A stretch of 64,000 bases of DNA from assembly GCF_003752585.1 (NCBI RefSeq), contig NZ_RKHR01000003.1:124001-188000 (forward strand). Reading direction: 5' to 3'. Shown piece after piece: positions 56,322 through 64,000 of the stretch. The notes below the pieces were generated by a model, which was not told where the DNA came from, did no database searches, and was given only the letters and a program-made list of their open reading frames with translations. The stretch's first letter is position 1; each line of letters opens with the position of its first letter. The position numbers were made by a program, and so were the translations under genes. Origin of the DNA: Sinobacterium caligoides (GTDB lineage: Bacteria > Pseudomonadota > Gammaproteobacteria > Pseudomonadales > Sinobacteriaceae).

Positions 56322-56519
56322 ATGAGGCTTAAGCTCGCAACAATAATCATCGCCCAACTTTTTAGCCACACTGTGTTCGCTGACGACACCGCTAACATAC
56401 TGCTAAAGGTGACAGTTCCCGCTAAAATCATTGTCAACCACAACACGGTAAAGATACCACCTGCAACATCCTACGAAGTACGAAAATCAAGCTACGGCTA
56501 TACTGTTGCCGCATTATAG
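56322..56519 (+). CDS. Small exported protein of unknown function
   Basis: A 65-residue frame with a good signal peptide (KLATIIIAQLFSHTVFA, cleavage before DD) and a short mature part with beta-like alternation (ILLKVTVPAKIIVNHNTVKI). AGAG precedes the ATG. It matches no family I know and might be spurious. The signal peptide is the main argument for it. Confidence 0.45.
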   Translation: MRLKLATIIIAQLFSHTVFADDTANILLKVTVPAKIIVNHNTVKIPPATSYEVRKSSYGYTVAAL

Positions 56520-56562
56520 ATAGCACTCCCAAAACAATAACGAGCACAATATAAAACAAACA

Positions 56563-57795
56563 TTAGCTATTATTATCTGGACAGAGAGTAACCGGGAGAT
56601 TATAAATTCCGGCATACTGCAAGAATAACACGACCCCAATTTCCACACCCTGGTGATCAATCTTCATATCAGGAAAGGACTGCAAAATCTTACCAAAGGC
56701 AACCTCCAGCTCTAATCGTGCAAGTGAAGCCCCCAAACAGTAATGTTTTCCCTTGCCAAAGCTCAAGTGCTGCACCTCTGATGCTCTTTTAATATTGAAC
56801 ACCTCTGGCTGATGAAAATATTTCTCATCATGGTTAGCAATGCCTGGGGAGAGAATAACCCTATCGCCCTTATTAAAATAATGTCCATTAAACTCAAAGC
56901 CGACCTTTGCTGAACGCATTAGCCAACCCAGGCCACAAGTCCTCATAAGCTCCTCTATTGCCCCAGGCATTAAGCTTGAGTCCTGCCTCAGAAGGTACCA
57001 CTGTTCAGGGTTCTTCGAAAACATTAACAACCCCTTTGCGAGAACACTTGCCGTTGTCTCATGACCGGCAAAAAGAATATTAGCGCAGTTAACAAGTGCC
57101 TCTTCTTCAGAGATACTGCCGCTATCGATCTCGCACTTTAACGCTGCCAGTAAACAGCCTGCAGATAAATCACCAGATAGCATCAACCCCTTACAGTAAT
57201 CAACCATCGCCAACATGGCTTTTTGGCCTGTCAAATAGCCACGATAATCATAAGGGTGGAATACCGCAATCAAGTCCCTAGACCAAGAGTAAATTTTTTC
57301 TAAATCAGTCTTCGGAACCCCTAAAATCTCAGCAATGACCATTATTGGCAACGTGAAACAAAACTCTTTACTAAAATTTATCTCGGAGTAAACATCAAGG
57401 TCGGAAATAAGCTCGTCCACCAACAGCTCAATTTTACTCCGTAAGCCCGAGATAACTTTTGGGGAAAAATACTGCAGGAAAAAACTTTGAATCACCTTAT
57501 GGCGCTGATCGCTCGCTTCTGGCAACGACTTTTCCATATAACGACGCAAGGAACTCAACGCCTCCTGTTCCTCAGGGGGCGCCTCGTTCAGGTGATTTAT
57601 CGTATTAGAATTTGACAGACGCTTATCGTGCAATAAACGAGAGACATTATCATAGTCCGTGACAAACCAGGTTTTAAATATCTCTGTATCAAAATAATAA
57701 ATAGGATCTTCATTGCGCATTTTTGCAAAAATCGCTTTGCGGCGCGGTAAGGCTTCTACATCCAGCAGATCGATATATTTACTCAATTTTATCAT
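56563..57795 (-). CDS. Cytochrome P450
   Basis: A 410-residue soluble bacterial P450, a haem-thiolate mono-oxygenase. The I-helix oxygen-binding motif is AGHETT (residues 243-248), the K-helix Glu-x-x-Arg is E281-R285 (EELMR), and the haem loop is FGKGKHYCLGASLARLE with the axial cysteine C353. The loop FGKGKHYC departs from the common FGxGxHxC only in the Tyr before Cys. ATG 57795 is given; a GTG at 57807 is in frame and the start region is ambiguous because an inverted repeat abuts it. No ferredoxin or ferredoxin reductase is adjacent, so redox partners must be encoded elsewhere. Confidence 0.93.
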   Translation of the reverse strand: MIKLSKYIDLLDVEALPRRKAIFAKMRNEDPIYYFDTEIFKTWFVTDYDNVSRLLHDKRLSNSNTINHLNEAPPEEQEALSSLRRYMEKSLPEASDQRHKVIQSFFLQYFSPKVISGLRSKIELLVDELISDLDVYSEINFSKEFCFTLPIMVIAEILGVPKTDLEKIYSWSRDLIAVFHPYDYRGYLTGQKAMLAMVDYCKGLMLSGDLSAGCLLAALKCEIDSGSISEEEALVNCANILFAGHETTASVLAKGLLMFSKNPEQWYLLRQDSSLMPGAIEELMRTCGLGWLMRSAKVGFEFNGHYFNKGDRVILSPGIANHDEKYFHQPEVFNIKRASEVQHLSFGKGKHYCLGASLARLELEVAFGKILQSFPDMKIDHQGVEIGVVLFLQYAGIYNLPVTLCPDNNS

Positions 57796-57798
57796 CCT

Positions 57799-57818
57799 TT
57801 GACACACCCCTGTGTCAA
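57799..57818. promoter_or_regulatory. Perfect inverted repeat at the start of the P450 gene
   Basis: TTGACACA, four bases, TGTGTCAA: 8-bp arms ending 3 nt before the P450 start codon. It could be an operator for a dimeric repressor or, as mRNA, a hairpin next to the start codon. No regulator gene is adjacent. Confidence 0.6.
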
Positions 57819-58049
57819 CAACGTTACAAAACGAAGCTATGGCTATTGCCAGAGCGCGCGACTTATTCCTTTAAAAACGGCATTCATCACAAGACTAGAT
57901 GAGCTACTACCACACTATAGCTTTGTGATTATAAGGATGGAAAGAAATGCCTTATAAGCATGGCTCGAAGTAACACCTTTAGCTGACATAGTTAAAAACT
58001 ACGTCAACTTTTACAGTGGCATTTCTTCGCTACATACTAGGCTTTAGAA

Positions 58050-59354
58050 CTAACACCAAGGCAAGTTTTCTGTATCAAAAAACGCCTTACAAACACGACT
58101 CAAACCAAACGCATCTTCCACACCGCCCATCTCACGTATTGAGTGCATACCAAAAGTCGGCACCCCTATATCCATCGTCCTCACACCAAGCTCAGTGGCT
58201 GTAATTGGGCCTATAGTCGAACCGCAGCCCATATCACTACGCACCACAAAGCTCTGCACCGGCACGCCAACTTGATCACTTAAATGACGATAGAGTGCTG
58301 CCGTCTCGCTATTGGTCGCATAGCGCTGGTTAGTATTAATCTTAATAACCGGGCCCGCATTGATCTTTGGTCCATGATTACCATCATGCTTATCAGAGTA
58401 GTTAGGATGAATAGCGTGAGCATTATCAGCAGAAATCATCATAGAGCGCTCAATGACTCGTGCAAAGTCCTCAGGCTTTGGGAACAGGCGCTGCAGTAAG
58501 TGCTTTAGCATCGGCCCTTGGGCGCCTGCTGCAGAGTTGCTACCAACCTCTTCATGATCGTTGCAGACAAGCAAGCTCGTCACCTCTTCTCCTGCGCCCA
58601 ACAGGCTCTGAAGCCCGGTATAACAGCTCAATAGATTATCGAGGCGAGCTGCGCTAACGAACTGTTGCTTTAACCCAGTGATAGCAGCCGGCTGCGTATC
58701 GTAAAAACTTAACTCCCAATCAAGGATCTTACCAACCTTCACGCCTGGATTATCGAGTTCAACTTGCTGGCTTAATATACCATCAAAGTTGAGATCATCA
58801 TCCTCTTCGATAAGCGCTAGCACAGGCGGAATGTCTGTCTGCTTGTTCACCGTACGCTTACTGTTAGCATCACGATCAAGGTGGATCGCTAGACTGGGAA
58901 TCACTGCGATAGCACGCTTAAAATCGACCATTACTGAGATCAATCGACCTTCACTGTTAGTCAGACTTGCTCGCCCAGCGAGAGACAAGTCACGGTCGAA
59001 CCATGGATTAAGCAGCGCGCCGCCATAAACTTCAACACCTAGCTGCAAGTATCCGTGCTTACGAAGATCAGGGTTTGGCTTAACACGAAGACAAGGACTA
59101 TCGGTATGTGCTCCGACCATCCGCACACCATGCACCAGTTCACTCTTATTGCCATAGCGGAAAGCGATGATAGATGAGTCATTGCGCGTAATATAATAGC
59201 CTCGGCCTCGCTCAAGCTGCCAACTATCACCCTCATCTAAACGGTTAAAACCTGCAGCAACCAACGCATCAACCATTGTGGTTACTGCTTGAAATGGTGT
59301 CACCGAACTATCTATAAATTCTAACAACCCATCGTTGAATTGTTGTTGTGTCAT
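58050..59354 (-). CDS. apeB: M18-family aminopeptidase
   Basis: A 434-residue cytosolic zinc metallopeptidase of the aspartyl aminopeptidase family, which removes N-terminal acidic or other residues from peptides. Zinc-binding motifs in order: [49 protein letters not shown] and the C-terminal [29 protein letters not shown] is also conserved. AGGA 8 nt before the ATG supports the start. It lies 16 nt after uppP in the direction of transcription and probably shares its transcript. Confidence 0.93.
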   Translation of the reverse strand: MTQQQFNDGLLEFIDSSVTPFQAVTTMVDALVAAGFNRLDEGDSWQLERGRGYYITRNDSSIIAFRYGNKSELVHGVRMVGAHTDSPCLRVKPNPDLRKHGYLQLGVEVYGGALLNPWFDRDLSLAGRASLTNSEGRLISVMVDFKRAIAVIPSLAIHLDRDANSKRTVNKQTDIPPVLALIEEDDDLNFDGILSQQVELDNPGVKVGKILDWELSFYDTQPAAITGLKQQFVSAARLDNLLSCYTGLQSLLGAGEEVTSLLVCNDHEEVGSNSAAGAQGPMLKHLLQRLFPKPEDFARVIERSMMISADNAHAIHPNYSDKHDGNHGPKINAGPVIKINTNQRYATNSETAALYRHLSDQVGVPVQSFVVRSDMGCGSTIGPITATELGVRTMDIGVPTFGMHSIREMGGVEDAFGLSRVCKAFFDTENLPWC

Positions 59355-59370
59355 GAGTTCATCCTATGTT

Positions 59371-60165
59371 TTACACGAATACCAGCCAGAATAATCCAGC
59401 TGCGAGGAACAGGCGATAGACCACGAACGGCATAAAGCCGAGGCTGTCGATCAGCTTGAGGAAATAATGAATGCATATATAAGCTGTGATTGCTGAAATA
59501 GCTGTAGCCGCCGCAATCTTAAACCACTCAACAACCACACCACTCTCTACGAGCTCTAGGCTCATCAAACCGCCTGCCGCAATAATTAGCGGGATAGACA
59601 GTAAAAAGGAAAACTCTGCCGCCGTCTTGCGGTTAACGCCCATCAGCAGTGCCGCCGTCATCGTAATACCAGAGCGAGAAGTGCCGGGTATCAAAGCAAT
59701 AGCTTGGGCGACGGCAATAACGGCAATGGTTTTCCAGGTCAACTCTGAGATACCACTGTCACCTTTACGATCAGCAATCCCAAGCAAAATACCGAAAATT
59801 AGGGTTGTCGTCGCAATGACAGTAATGGAGCGCAGCTCAGTCTCGATAAAGCCACTGAAAGCAAGTCCGGCAAGGCCTGCAGGCACCGTCCCCCAGATAA
59901 CAGCCCAAGCGAGATGGCTATCCCGTGTATGTTGGCGCTGCAATACACTGCCGAACCAAGCTCCAGTCATATCAACAATTTTATGGCGAAAGTAAATCAT
60001 CACCGCCAACAGTGAACCTACGTGCATCGCCACATCAAAGGCAAGCCCCTGGTCAGGCCAGCCAAATACCTCCGACGGGAAGATAAGGTGCGCCGAGCTA
60101 GATACCGGCAAAAACTCAGTCAGCCCTTGAATAACGGCCAGAATAACAACATGTAACCATTCCAT
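59371..60165 (-). CDS. uppP: Undecaprenyl-diphosphatase (BacA-type)
   Basis: A 264-residue inner-membrane enzyme that recycles undecaprenyl diphosphate to the monophosphate carrier for peptidoglycan and other envelope polymers. The two active-site motifs are present: GLTEFLPVSSSAHLI near the N-terminus and IPGTSRSGITMTAAL near residue 163. About eight hydrophobic segments. ATG 60165 has AAGGA 7 nt upstream; a GTG directly before it is not favoured. It follows tsaB by 22 nt. Confidence 0.96.
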   Translation of the reverse strand: MEWLHVVILAVIQGLTEFLPVSSSAHLIFPSEVFGWPDQGLAFDVAMHVGSLLAVMIYFRHKIVDMTGAWFGSVLQRQHTRDSHLAWAVIWGTVPAGLAGLAFSGFIETELRSITVIATTTLIFGILLGIADRKGDSGISELTWKTIAVIAVAQAIALIPGTSRSGITMTAALLMGVNRKTAAEFSFLLSIPLIIAAGGLMSLELVESGVVVEWFKIAAATAISAITAYICIHYFLKLIDSLGFMPFVVYRLFLAAGLFWLVFV

Positions 60166-60187
60166 CACGCTTTCCTTTAAGAGTCGT

Positions 60188-60877
60188 TTAAGTGGTTTTT
60201 TGCCAAGCGACTGAATCGCGTAAATATATGGGACTCACGTCTGCAGCGGTCACGGTCTGACCAAGCTCAAAGTCTTTCATCGCCAATGCGACAACAGCCG
60301 CCGCTGTCGGCAGCGCTTCGCTATCAACCATCAACTCAAGTTCTTTCATATCACCAAAGTGTTCTCGATAACCCCAGCCGCTGCCAACGCCCTGCCAATC
60401 GCTGACCTCTACGCCAGCATAAAGCATTGAAGTCTTCATCTGCTCAGGCTTGATCAACAACTCATCACTCAGGCTAATTAAGTCTTGTCCTTTTGCGCCG
60501 AACACCCCGGTGTACAGCTCCCCCATACGGGCATCGACACAGGCAATGACTGCACGCTGTTCGTCAATATAGGGGTAAGCCAAAGCCGCCAACGAGGATA
60601 CCGCGACCACAGGTAAACCGGCACCAAAGGCCAAGCCCTGAACAATACCACCGCAAATACGCAGGCCGGTAAATGATCCGGGGCCACGGCCATAAGCGAT
60701 GCCATCTAGATCAGACATCTTCACGCCATGATCCGCTAACAACTGCTCAATCATTAAGAGCATCATCTTAGTATGCTCACGCGGTAACAAGCGATGGTCA
60801 CTGACGATCTCCCCGTCAAGCCAAAGCGCTACGGAACATGCGTCGGCAGCGGTATCAAGGGCAAGGATTTTACTCAT
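60188..60877 (-). CDS. tsaB: tRNA threonylcarbamoyladenosine biosynthesis protein TsaB
   Basis: A 229-residue ASKHA-fold protein that partners TsaD and TsaE to make t6A37 in tRNAs reading ANN codons. Typical segments are LALDTAADACSVAL, LLPREHTKMMLLMIEQLL, IAYGRGPGSFTGLRI, VAVSSLAALAY and CVDARMGELYTGVF. It lacks the TsaD metal-binding HxxxH motif, as expected. It lies 73 nt after yoaA in the direction of transcription, an association seen in other gammaproteobacteria. Confidence 0.95.
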   Translation of the reverse strand: MSKILALDTAADACSVALWLDGEIVSDHRLLPREHTKMMLLMIEQLLADHGVKMSDLDGIAYGRGPGSFTGLRICGGIVQGLAFGAGLPVVAVSSLAALAYPYIDEQRAVIACVDARMGELYTGVFGAKGQDLISLSDELLIKPEQMKTSMLYAGVEVSDWQGVGSGWGYREHFGDMKELELMVDSEALPTAAAVVALAMKDFELGQTVTAADVSPIYLRDSVAWQKTT

Positions 60878-60950
60878 AAAAGATCTCGTTCATCACACAC
60901 GGTGAAATTAAAACTAATGCTAAAAAGAGACAAACTAGCGCCATAATTGA

Positions 60951-62861
60951 CTAACTTACAGTGGCGACATTAAAGCTAGGCCGTGATTCTATAAAGCTTA
61001 ACGCCACCTGTCGATCACTTGTCATCGGATATTGTGGCAGAGCCGCCATAATTTGCTGCCTATACCCCTGGTAATGCAATCGACTATCACCTATAACCAC
61101 AACACCGCCATCATTATCAGCCCGAATCAACCGCCCTACCCCCTGCCTCAGACGCAATATTGCCTGCGGAAGCTGCCACTCCACAAAGGGATCACGCCCT
61201 TGCATATTCAACATCTTAGAGCGCGCTTGCACACGAAAATCATCGGGTGACGAAAAGGGAATTTTATCGATAATGACCAAACTTAGGTTAGCCCCTGGAA
61301 TATCTAGGCCATCCCACAGCCCCGTGGCTAACAATAAACTGTTAGCTCGACGACTAAATTGCGCAACCGCCTGCGATATTGCCCCACGTGAAGCCACACA
61401 TAGGTTGAAGTCATCGGCATACTGACGCAGCCAGCCCTCAGCGATCTTGCGGTTATCGAGACTACTAAAAAGCAACAGCGCCCTGCCTTGATTATGCCGC
61501 AACAAGGGTAAGACATCCGTCATCAACGCCTCAATATGCCCTTGCATGCCCGGCGCAGGCAGCGATGCAGGCAAGTAATAACGTGCTCGCAAGTCCTCAC
61601 CTGGCGCAAGCTGGCTGCAATAAAAGTCATATTTTTCTAGCCTTAGGGTATCTGAAAAAGCAGAGAAGTCACCGTCAACACTGAGACTAGACGAAATAAA
61701 CAGTGAGGTTTGCGGTAGGTTGGTGATGGCATCGGCCTGCTGCAAATACACGCTGTGAATACTCAGGCGCCCTTGACGTCGCTGATACCATAACAGGGCC
61801 CCAGGCTGCAGTGGAGACAGGCTGTGCTGATAACGTAATAATGTCTTTTCCGCTTGCAAAAAGCGCCCACTCCGCAACCCCCACAGTCGCATATAGGCAA
61901 GCAGCAACCTAAAGCTGCGACGCCACGGCTGCCACACCGCCATCAAACGCGGCTCCCTTAGGCATAGCTCTGGCCAATCACCCGACGATTCCGGCTGCAG
62001 TCGCTGCAAACGCAGCTCTAGCAACTGCAATAACTTCCGACAACGACGAATGAGTTGGCCAAGCTCAGCGCCATCCTCCTCGCCCTGCACCCAGCGCTGC
62101 AACGGCGCCAGCACTCGCTCTAAATCGGCTCGATCAAAAATAGTCGTCGAACGATCGATCGCCAGCTGCTCAAGCCGATGCGCCTCATCGAAGACAACTT
62201 GCGTAAAGCGGCCGCGTATACTCTGTGATAGCGGGGCCATCGTGCTATAGAATAGTGCGTGGTTGACCACAGCGATATCTGCTGTCGTCAATTGATGACG
62301 CTGACGAAAATAGGGGCATCGCTCATACCAGGGACACTTTTCTGCCGTGCAATCCCCTTGCGATACCGTCACATGGGCATACAACTGAGCCGACTCAATC
62401 CCCGCATCACTGGCAAGTGTACGCCATGGGATCACCGGCTCTCCTTGCTGCAACCAATAATGATGCAGCGCCTCTGCTCGACGCCGCAGCTGCCGCGCCC
62501 CTCCCTCGCCAGAAGCTGCCCCACCCTGCTTTGGGCAATAGTAGTTGGTGATACCCAGTAGCTCGACAACTTTGCAACTGCGCCCCAAAATCTTCGCTAA
62601 CTGTGGAATATCTCGCTGCACCAGTTGCTGCTGCAAAGCGTGACTCGAAGTCGATATTATCGATGGTTGCTCTGCCTGCAGCACACTGGTCAAATAAGCA
62701 AAGGTTTTACCCGTACCCGTTGGTGCCTCAGCAAGCAACACGCCCCCCTTTTTAAAGAGCGCATCAACCTCTCCCGCTAGCTCCTGCTGATCACACCGAT
62801 AGATAAACGGAGGCCAACGACTAGCGATGAGGCCTTCGGCTGAGAATAGCTTCGCAGACAT
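60951..62861 (-). CDS. yoaA: ATP-dependent DNA helicase of the DinG/XPD family (YoaA-like)
   Basis: A 636-residue superfamily 2 helicase. Walker A is EAPTGTGKTFAYL and the DEAH box is VVFDEAHRLEQ. Between them are four cysteines (YYCPKQ...DCTAEKCPWYERC) for the 4Fe-4S cluster typical of XPD-type helicases. The later motifs TGLWDGLDIPGANL and QAILRLRQGVGRLIR match motifs V and VI. In E. coli YoaA works with HolC in tolerance of replication blocks. ATG 62861 has AAGGA 5 nt upstream. It starts the yoaA-tsaB-uppP-apeB run. Confidence 0.92.
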   Translation of the reverse strand: MSAKLFSAEGLIASRWPPFIYRCDQQELAGEVDALFKKGGVLLAEAPTGTGKTFAYLTSVLQAEQPSIISTSSHALQQQLVQRDIPQLAKILGRSCKVVELLGITNYYCPKQGGAASGEGGARQLRRRAEALHHYWLQQGEPVIPWRTLASDAGIESAQLYAHVTVSQGDCTAEKCPWYERCPYFRQRHQLTTADIAVVNHALFYSTMAPLSQSIRGRFTQVVFDEAHRLEQLAIDRSTTIFDRADLERVLAPLQRWVQGEEDGAELGQLIRRCRKLLQLLELRLQRLQPESSGDWPELCLREPRLMAVWQPWRRSFRLLLAYMRLWGLRSGRFLQAEKTLLRYQHSLSPLQPGALLWYQRRQGRLSIHSVYLQQADAITNLPQTSLFISSSLSVDGDFSAFSDTLRLEKYDFYCSQLAPGEDLRARYYLPASLPAPGMQGHIEALMTDVLPLLRHNQGRALLLFSSLDNRKIAEGWLRQYADDFNLCVASRGAISQAVAQFSRRANSLLLATGLWDGLDIPGANLSLVIIDKIPFSSPDDFRVQARSKMLNMQGRDPFVEWQLPQAILRLRQGVGRLIRADNDGGVVVIGDSRLHYQGYRQQIMAALPQYPMTSDRQVALSFIESRPSFNVATVS

Positions 62862-62933
62862 ATCTTCCTTACAGCGGAGAGTAAACACCGTATTATACAC
62901 ATACTGACTGCCTCTCCTAAAACGAGTTTATCA

Positions 62934-63587
62934 ATGACGAAAGCGAAACCTAACAGCAATATTCGCCCACAATCACGCTTACCCAGCGGCATCATCTTAG
63001 CCGGTGGGCAAAGCAGTCGATTCGGCGGCAGCGATAAAGGACTGATAGAGTGGCAGGGCCAAGCAATGATAGAGCATGTCATCACACGCATTGGACCACA
63101 GCTGGATAAACTCGCGATTAGCGTCCGCCATAACGCCGATAGCTACAAGCACCTGAAGCTCCCTTGTCTTATTGACGAGCAACAGGAATCACAGGGGCCT
63201 TTGGCTGGCATCGCCCGCGCACTAGCGGATGAACACGAGCTCATGCATGAGCAGGAGTTTTTACTTGTTGTGCCCTGCGACACACCACAACTCCCCTGCG
63301 ACTTAGTAAAGCGACTAATGGCCGCCGCACAACAACACCACCGTGACCTCTGCTACGCACACGATGGCGAGCGAGGCCACTTTCTCTGCTGCCTCATTCA
63401 TCGCCGCGCTCTTGCGCCATTACAGGCTTACATTAAAAGCGGCAAACGCTCGATGTATCGACTAATCGAGCAGCTCAACAGTGAGGCCGTCGACTTTAGC
63501 GATCAAGCCAGAGCGTTTATCAATATTAACGACGCGCAAGAGCTCGCCACTCTAGCTAACACTGGCTCTGAGCAGAAGAATAACTAG
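62934..63587 (+). CDS. mobA: Molybdenum cofactor guanylyltransferase
   Basis: MobA links GMP to molybdopterin to make the guanine dinucleotide cofactor of DMSO-reductase-family enzymes. The 217 residues have the nucleotide-binding signature IILAGGQSSRFGGSDKGL, then the acceptor-site segments QGPLAGIARAL and LVVPCDTPQLPCDL. The molybdenum hydroxylase at the left end of the window belongs to a family that often uses the cytosine form made by MocA instead, so no direct pairing is implied. No strong ribosome-binding site is seen before the ATG. Confidence 0.95.
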   Translation: MTKAKPNSNIRPQSRLPSGIILAGGQSSRFGGSDKGLIEWQGQAMIEHVITRIGPQLDKLAISVRHNADSYKHLKLPCLIDEQQESQGPLAGIARALADEHELMHEQEFLLVVPCDTPQLPCDLVKRLMAAAQQHHRDLCYAHDGERGHFLCCLIHRRALAPLQAYIKSGKRSMYRLIEQLNSEAVDFSDQARAFININDAQELATLANTGSEQKNN

Positions 63588-63601
63588 AAAGCAGAGTTAG
63601 C

Positions 63602-64000
63602 TTAATCGATGAAGCCCAGCATCTGCTTGCTAGCAATATCATGGAACAGTTCTACATGGTCGGCTCGATCGTTCAACGCCGCGATATAACGATAAGACTC
63701 ATCGACACGATCCTCTCCACGAGCAGCAAAGTAATGATCACGATTCTCGATCGCCATCTCCTCTAGCGTTTCCAAACAATCCGCAGAGAACGCTGGACAG
63801 ATCACGTCCAAATTGCCGACGGGCTGCCTCGCCAAGTCCGTTAAGGCGTCAACAGTATACGGCGACAGCCATTGTGCCTTACCCAAGCGAGACTGGAAGC
63901 TCATCGTCCACTGCTCATCGCTTAAGCCTAAACGCTCTGCCAGTTTCCTCGCCGTCTCGTCGCAGTGCTGATAATAAGGGTCACCTTTATCGACATTAGC
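63602..64000 (-). CDS. hemH: Ferrochelatase, C-terminal part (5' end outside window)
   Basis: The frame is open to the right edge. The visible 132 residues include KGDPYYQHCDETARKLAE, MSFQSRLGKAQWLSPYT, LDVICPAFSADCLETLEEMA and a histidine-rich end as in bacterial ferrochelatase. The enzyme inserts iron into protoporphyrin IX to make protohaem. The internal ATG at 63904 is not the start. It converges with mobA, 14 nt apart. Haem supply would serve the cytochrome c maturation operon and the P450 elsewhere in the window. Confidence 0.93.
   Translation of the reverse strand, partial: ANVDKGDPYYQHCDETARKLAERLGLSDEQWTMSFQSRLGKAQWLSPYTVDALTDLARQPVGNLDVICPAFSADCLETLEEMAIENRDHYFAARGEDRVDESYRYIAALNDRADHVELFHDIASKQMLGFID

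Overview
This 64 kb window comes from the chromosome of a Gram-negative gammaproteobacterium, probably a marine member of the Pseudomonadales/Cellvibrionales grade. Three syntenies point there: folD/tRNA/cysS/glnS/ppiB/lpxH, smc-zipA-ligA, and hsbA-hsbR-hptB, all arranged as in Pseudomonas and relatives. The window also has LPS synthesis (lpxH), a complete System I cytochrome c maturation operon, a tripartite RND pump and several lipoproteins. I see no insertion sequence, prophage or CRISPR array. Most genes are housekeeping and densely packed in operons, and both edges cut through genes.

Layout. 1-1.6 kb: a molybdenum hydroxylase pair (2Fe-2S subunit plus Tat-exported large subunit, cut by the left edge). 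1.8-3.0 kb: seven tRNA genes (Pro x4, His x2, Arg) in two minus-strand units, each with its own strong promoter and GC-rich discriminator. 3.2-9.4 kb: folD, cysS, glnS, an unknown coiled-coil protein, ppiB and lpxH. 9.7-17.1 kb: an orphan lipoprotein, an acyl-CoA synthetase, miaE, a homologue of the replication-terminator protein Tus, and acnB. 17.2-25.7 kb: a minus-strand smc-zipA-ligA-transglycosylase unit. 26-33.3 kb: ccmABCDEFGHI. 33.5-36 kb: the HptB/HsbR/HsbA phosphorelay and anti-sigma switch. 36.2-42.1 kb: an RND efflux system.

42.4-53.5 kb: an LLM-type oxidoreductase, trpS, and then an amino-acid block. The block holds an HAAAP-family transporter, two paralogous YheO/DauR-type regulators, azlCD, ridA and a CyuA-type L-cysteine desulfidase. 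It is interrupted by a queuosine-mannosyltransferase-like glycosyltransferase and an enoyl-CoA hydratase. CyuA would make 2-aminoacrylate/iminopropionate, which RidA hydrolyses. The two regulators and shared TTTGCA-rich upstream motifs suggest one circuit.

53.5-64 kb: a small lipoprotein, a BON-LysM protein, chrA, a DksA-type zinc-finger protein, a tiny exported protein, a cytochrome P450 with a perfect inverted repeat at its start, then apeB, uppP, tsaB, yoaA, mobA and the 3' part of hemH.

The items most worth a second look are the Tus homologue and a possible Ter-like site before it, the duplicated tRNA units, the cysteine/enamine catabolic cluster with its shared motifs, and the glycosyltransferase. 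Functional names rest on motif recognition by reading, with no database search.
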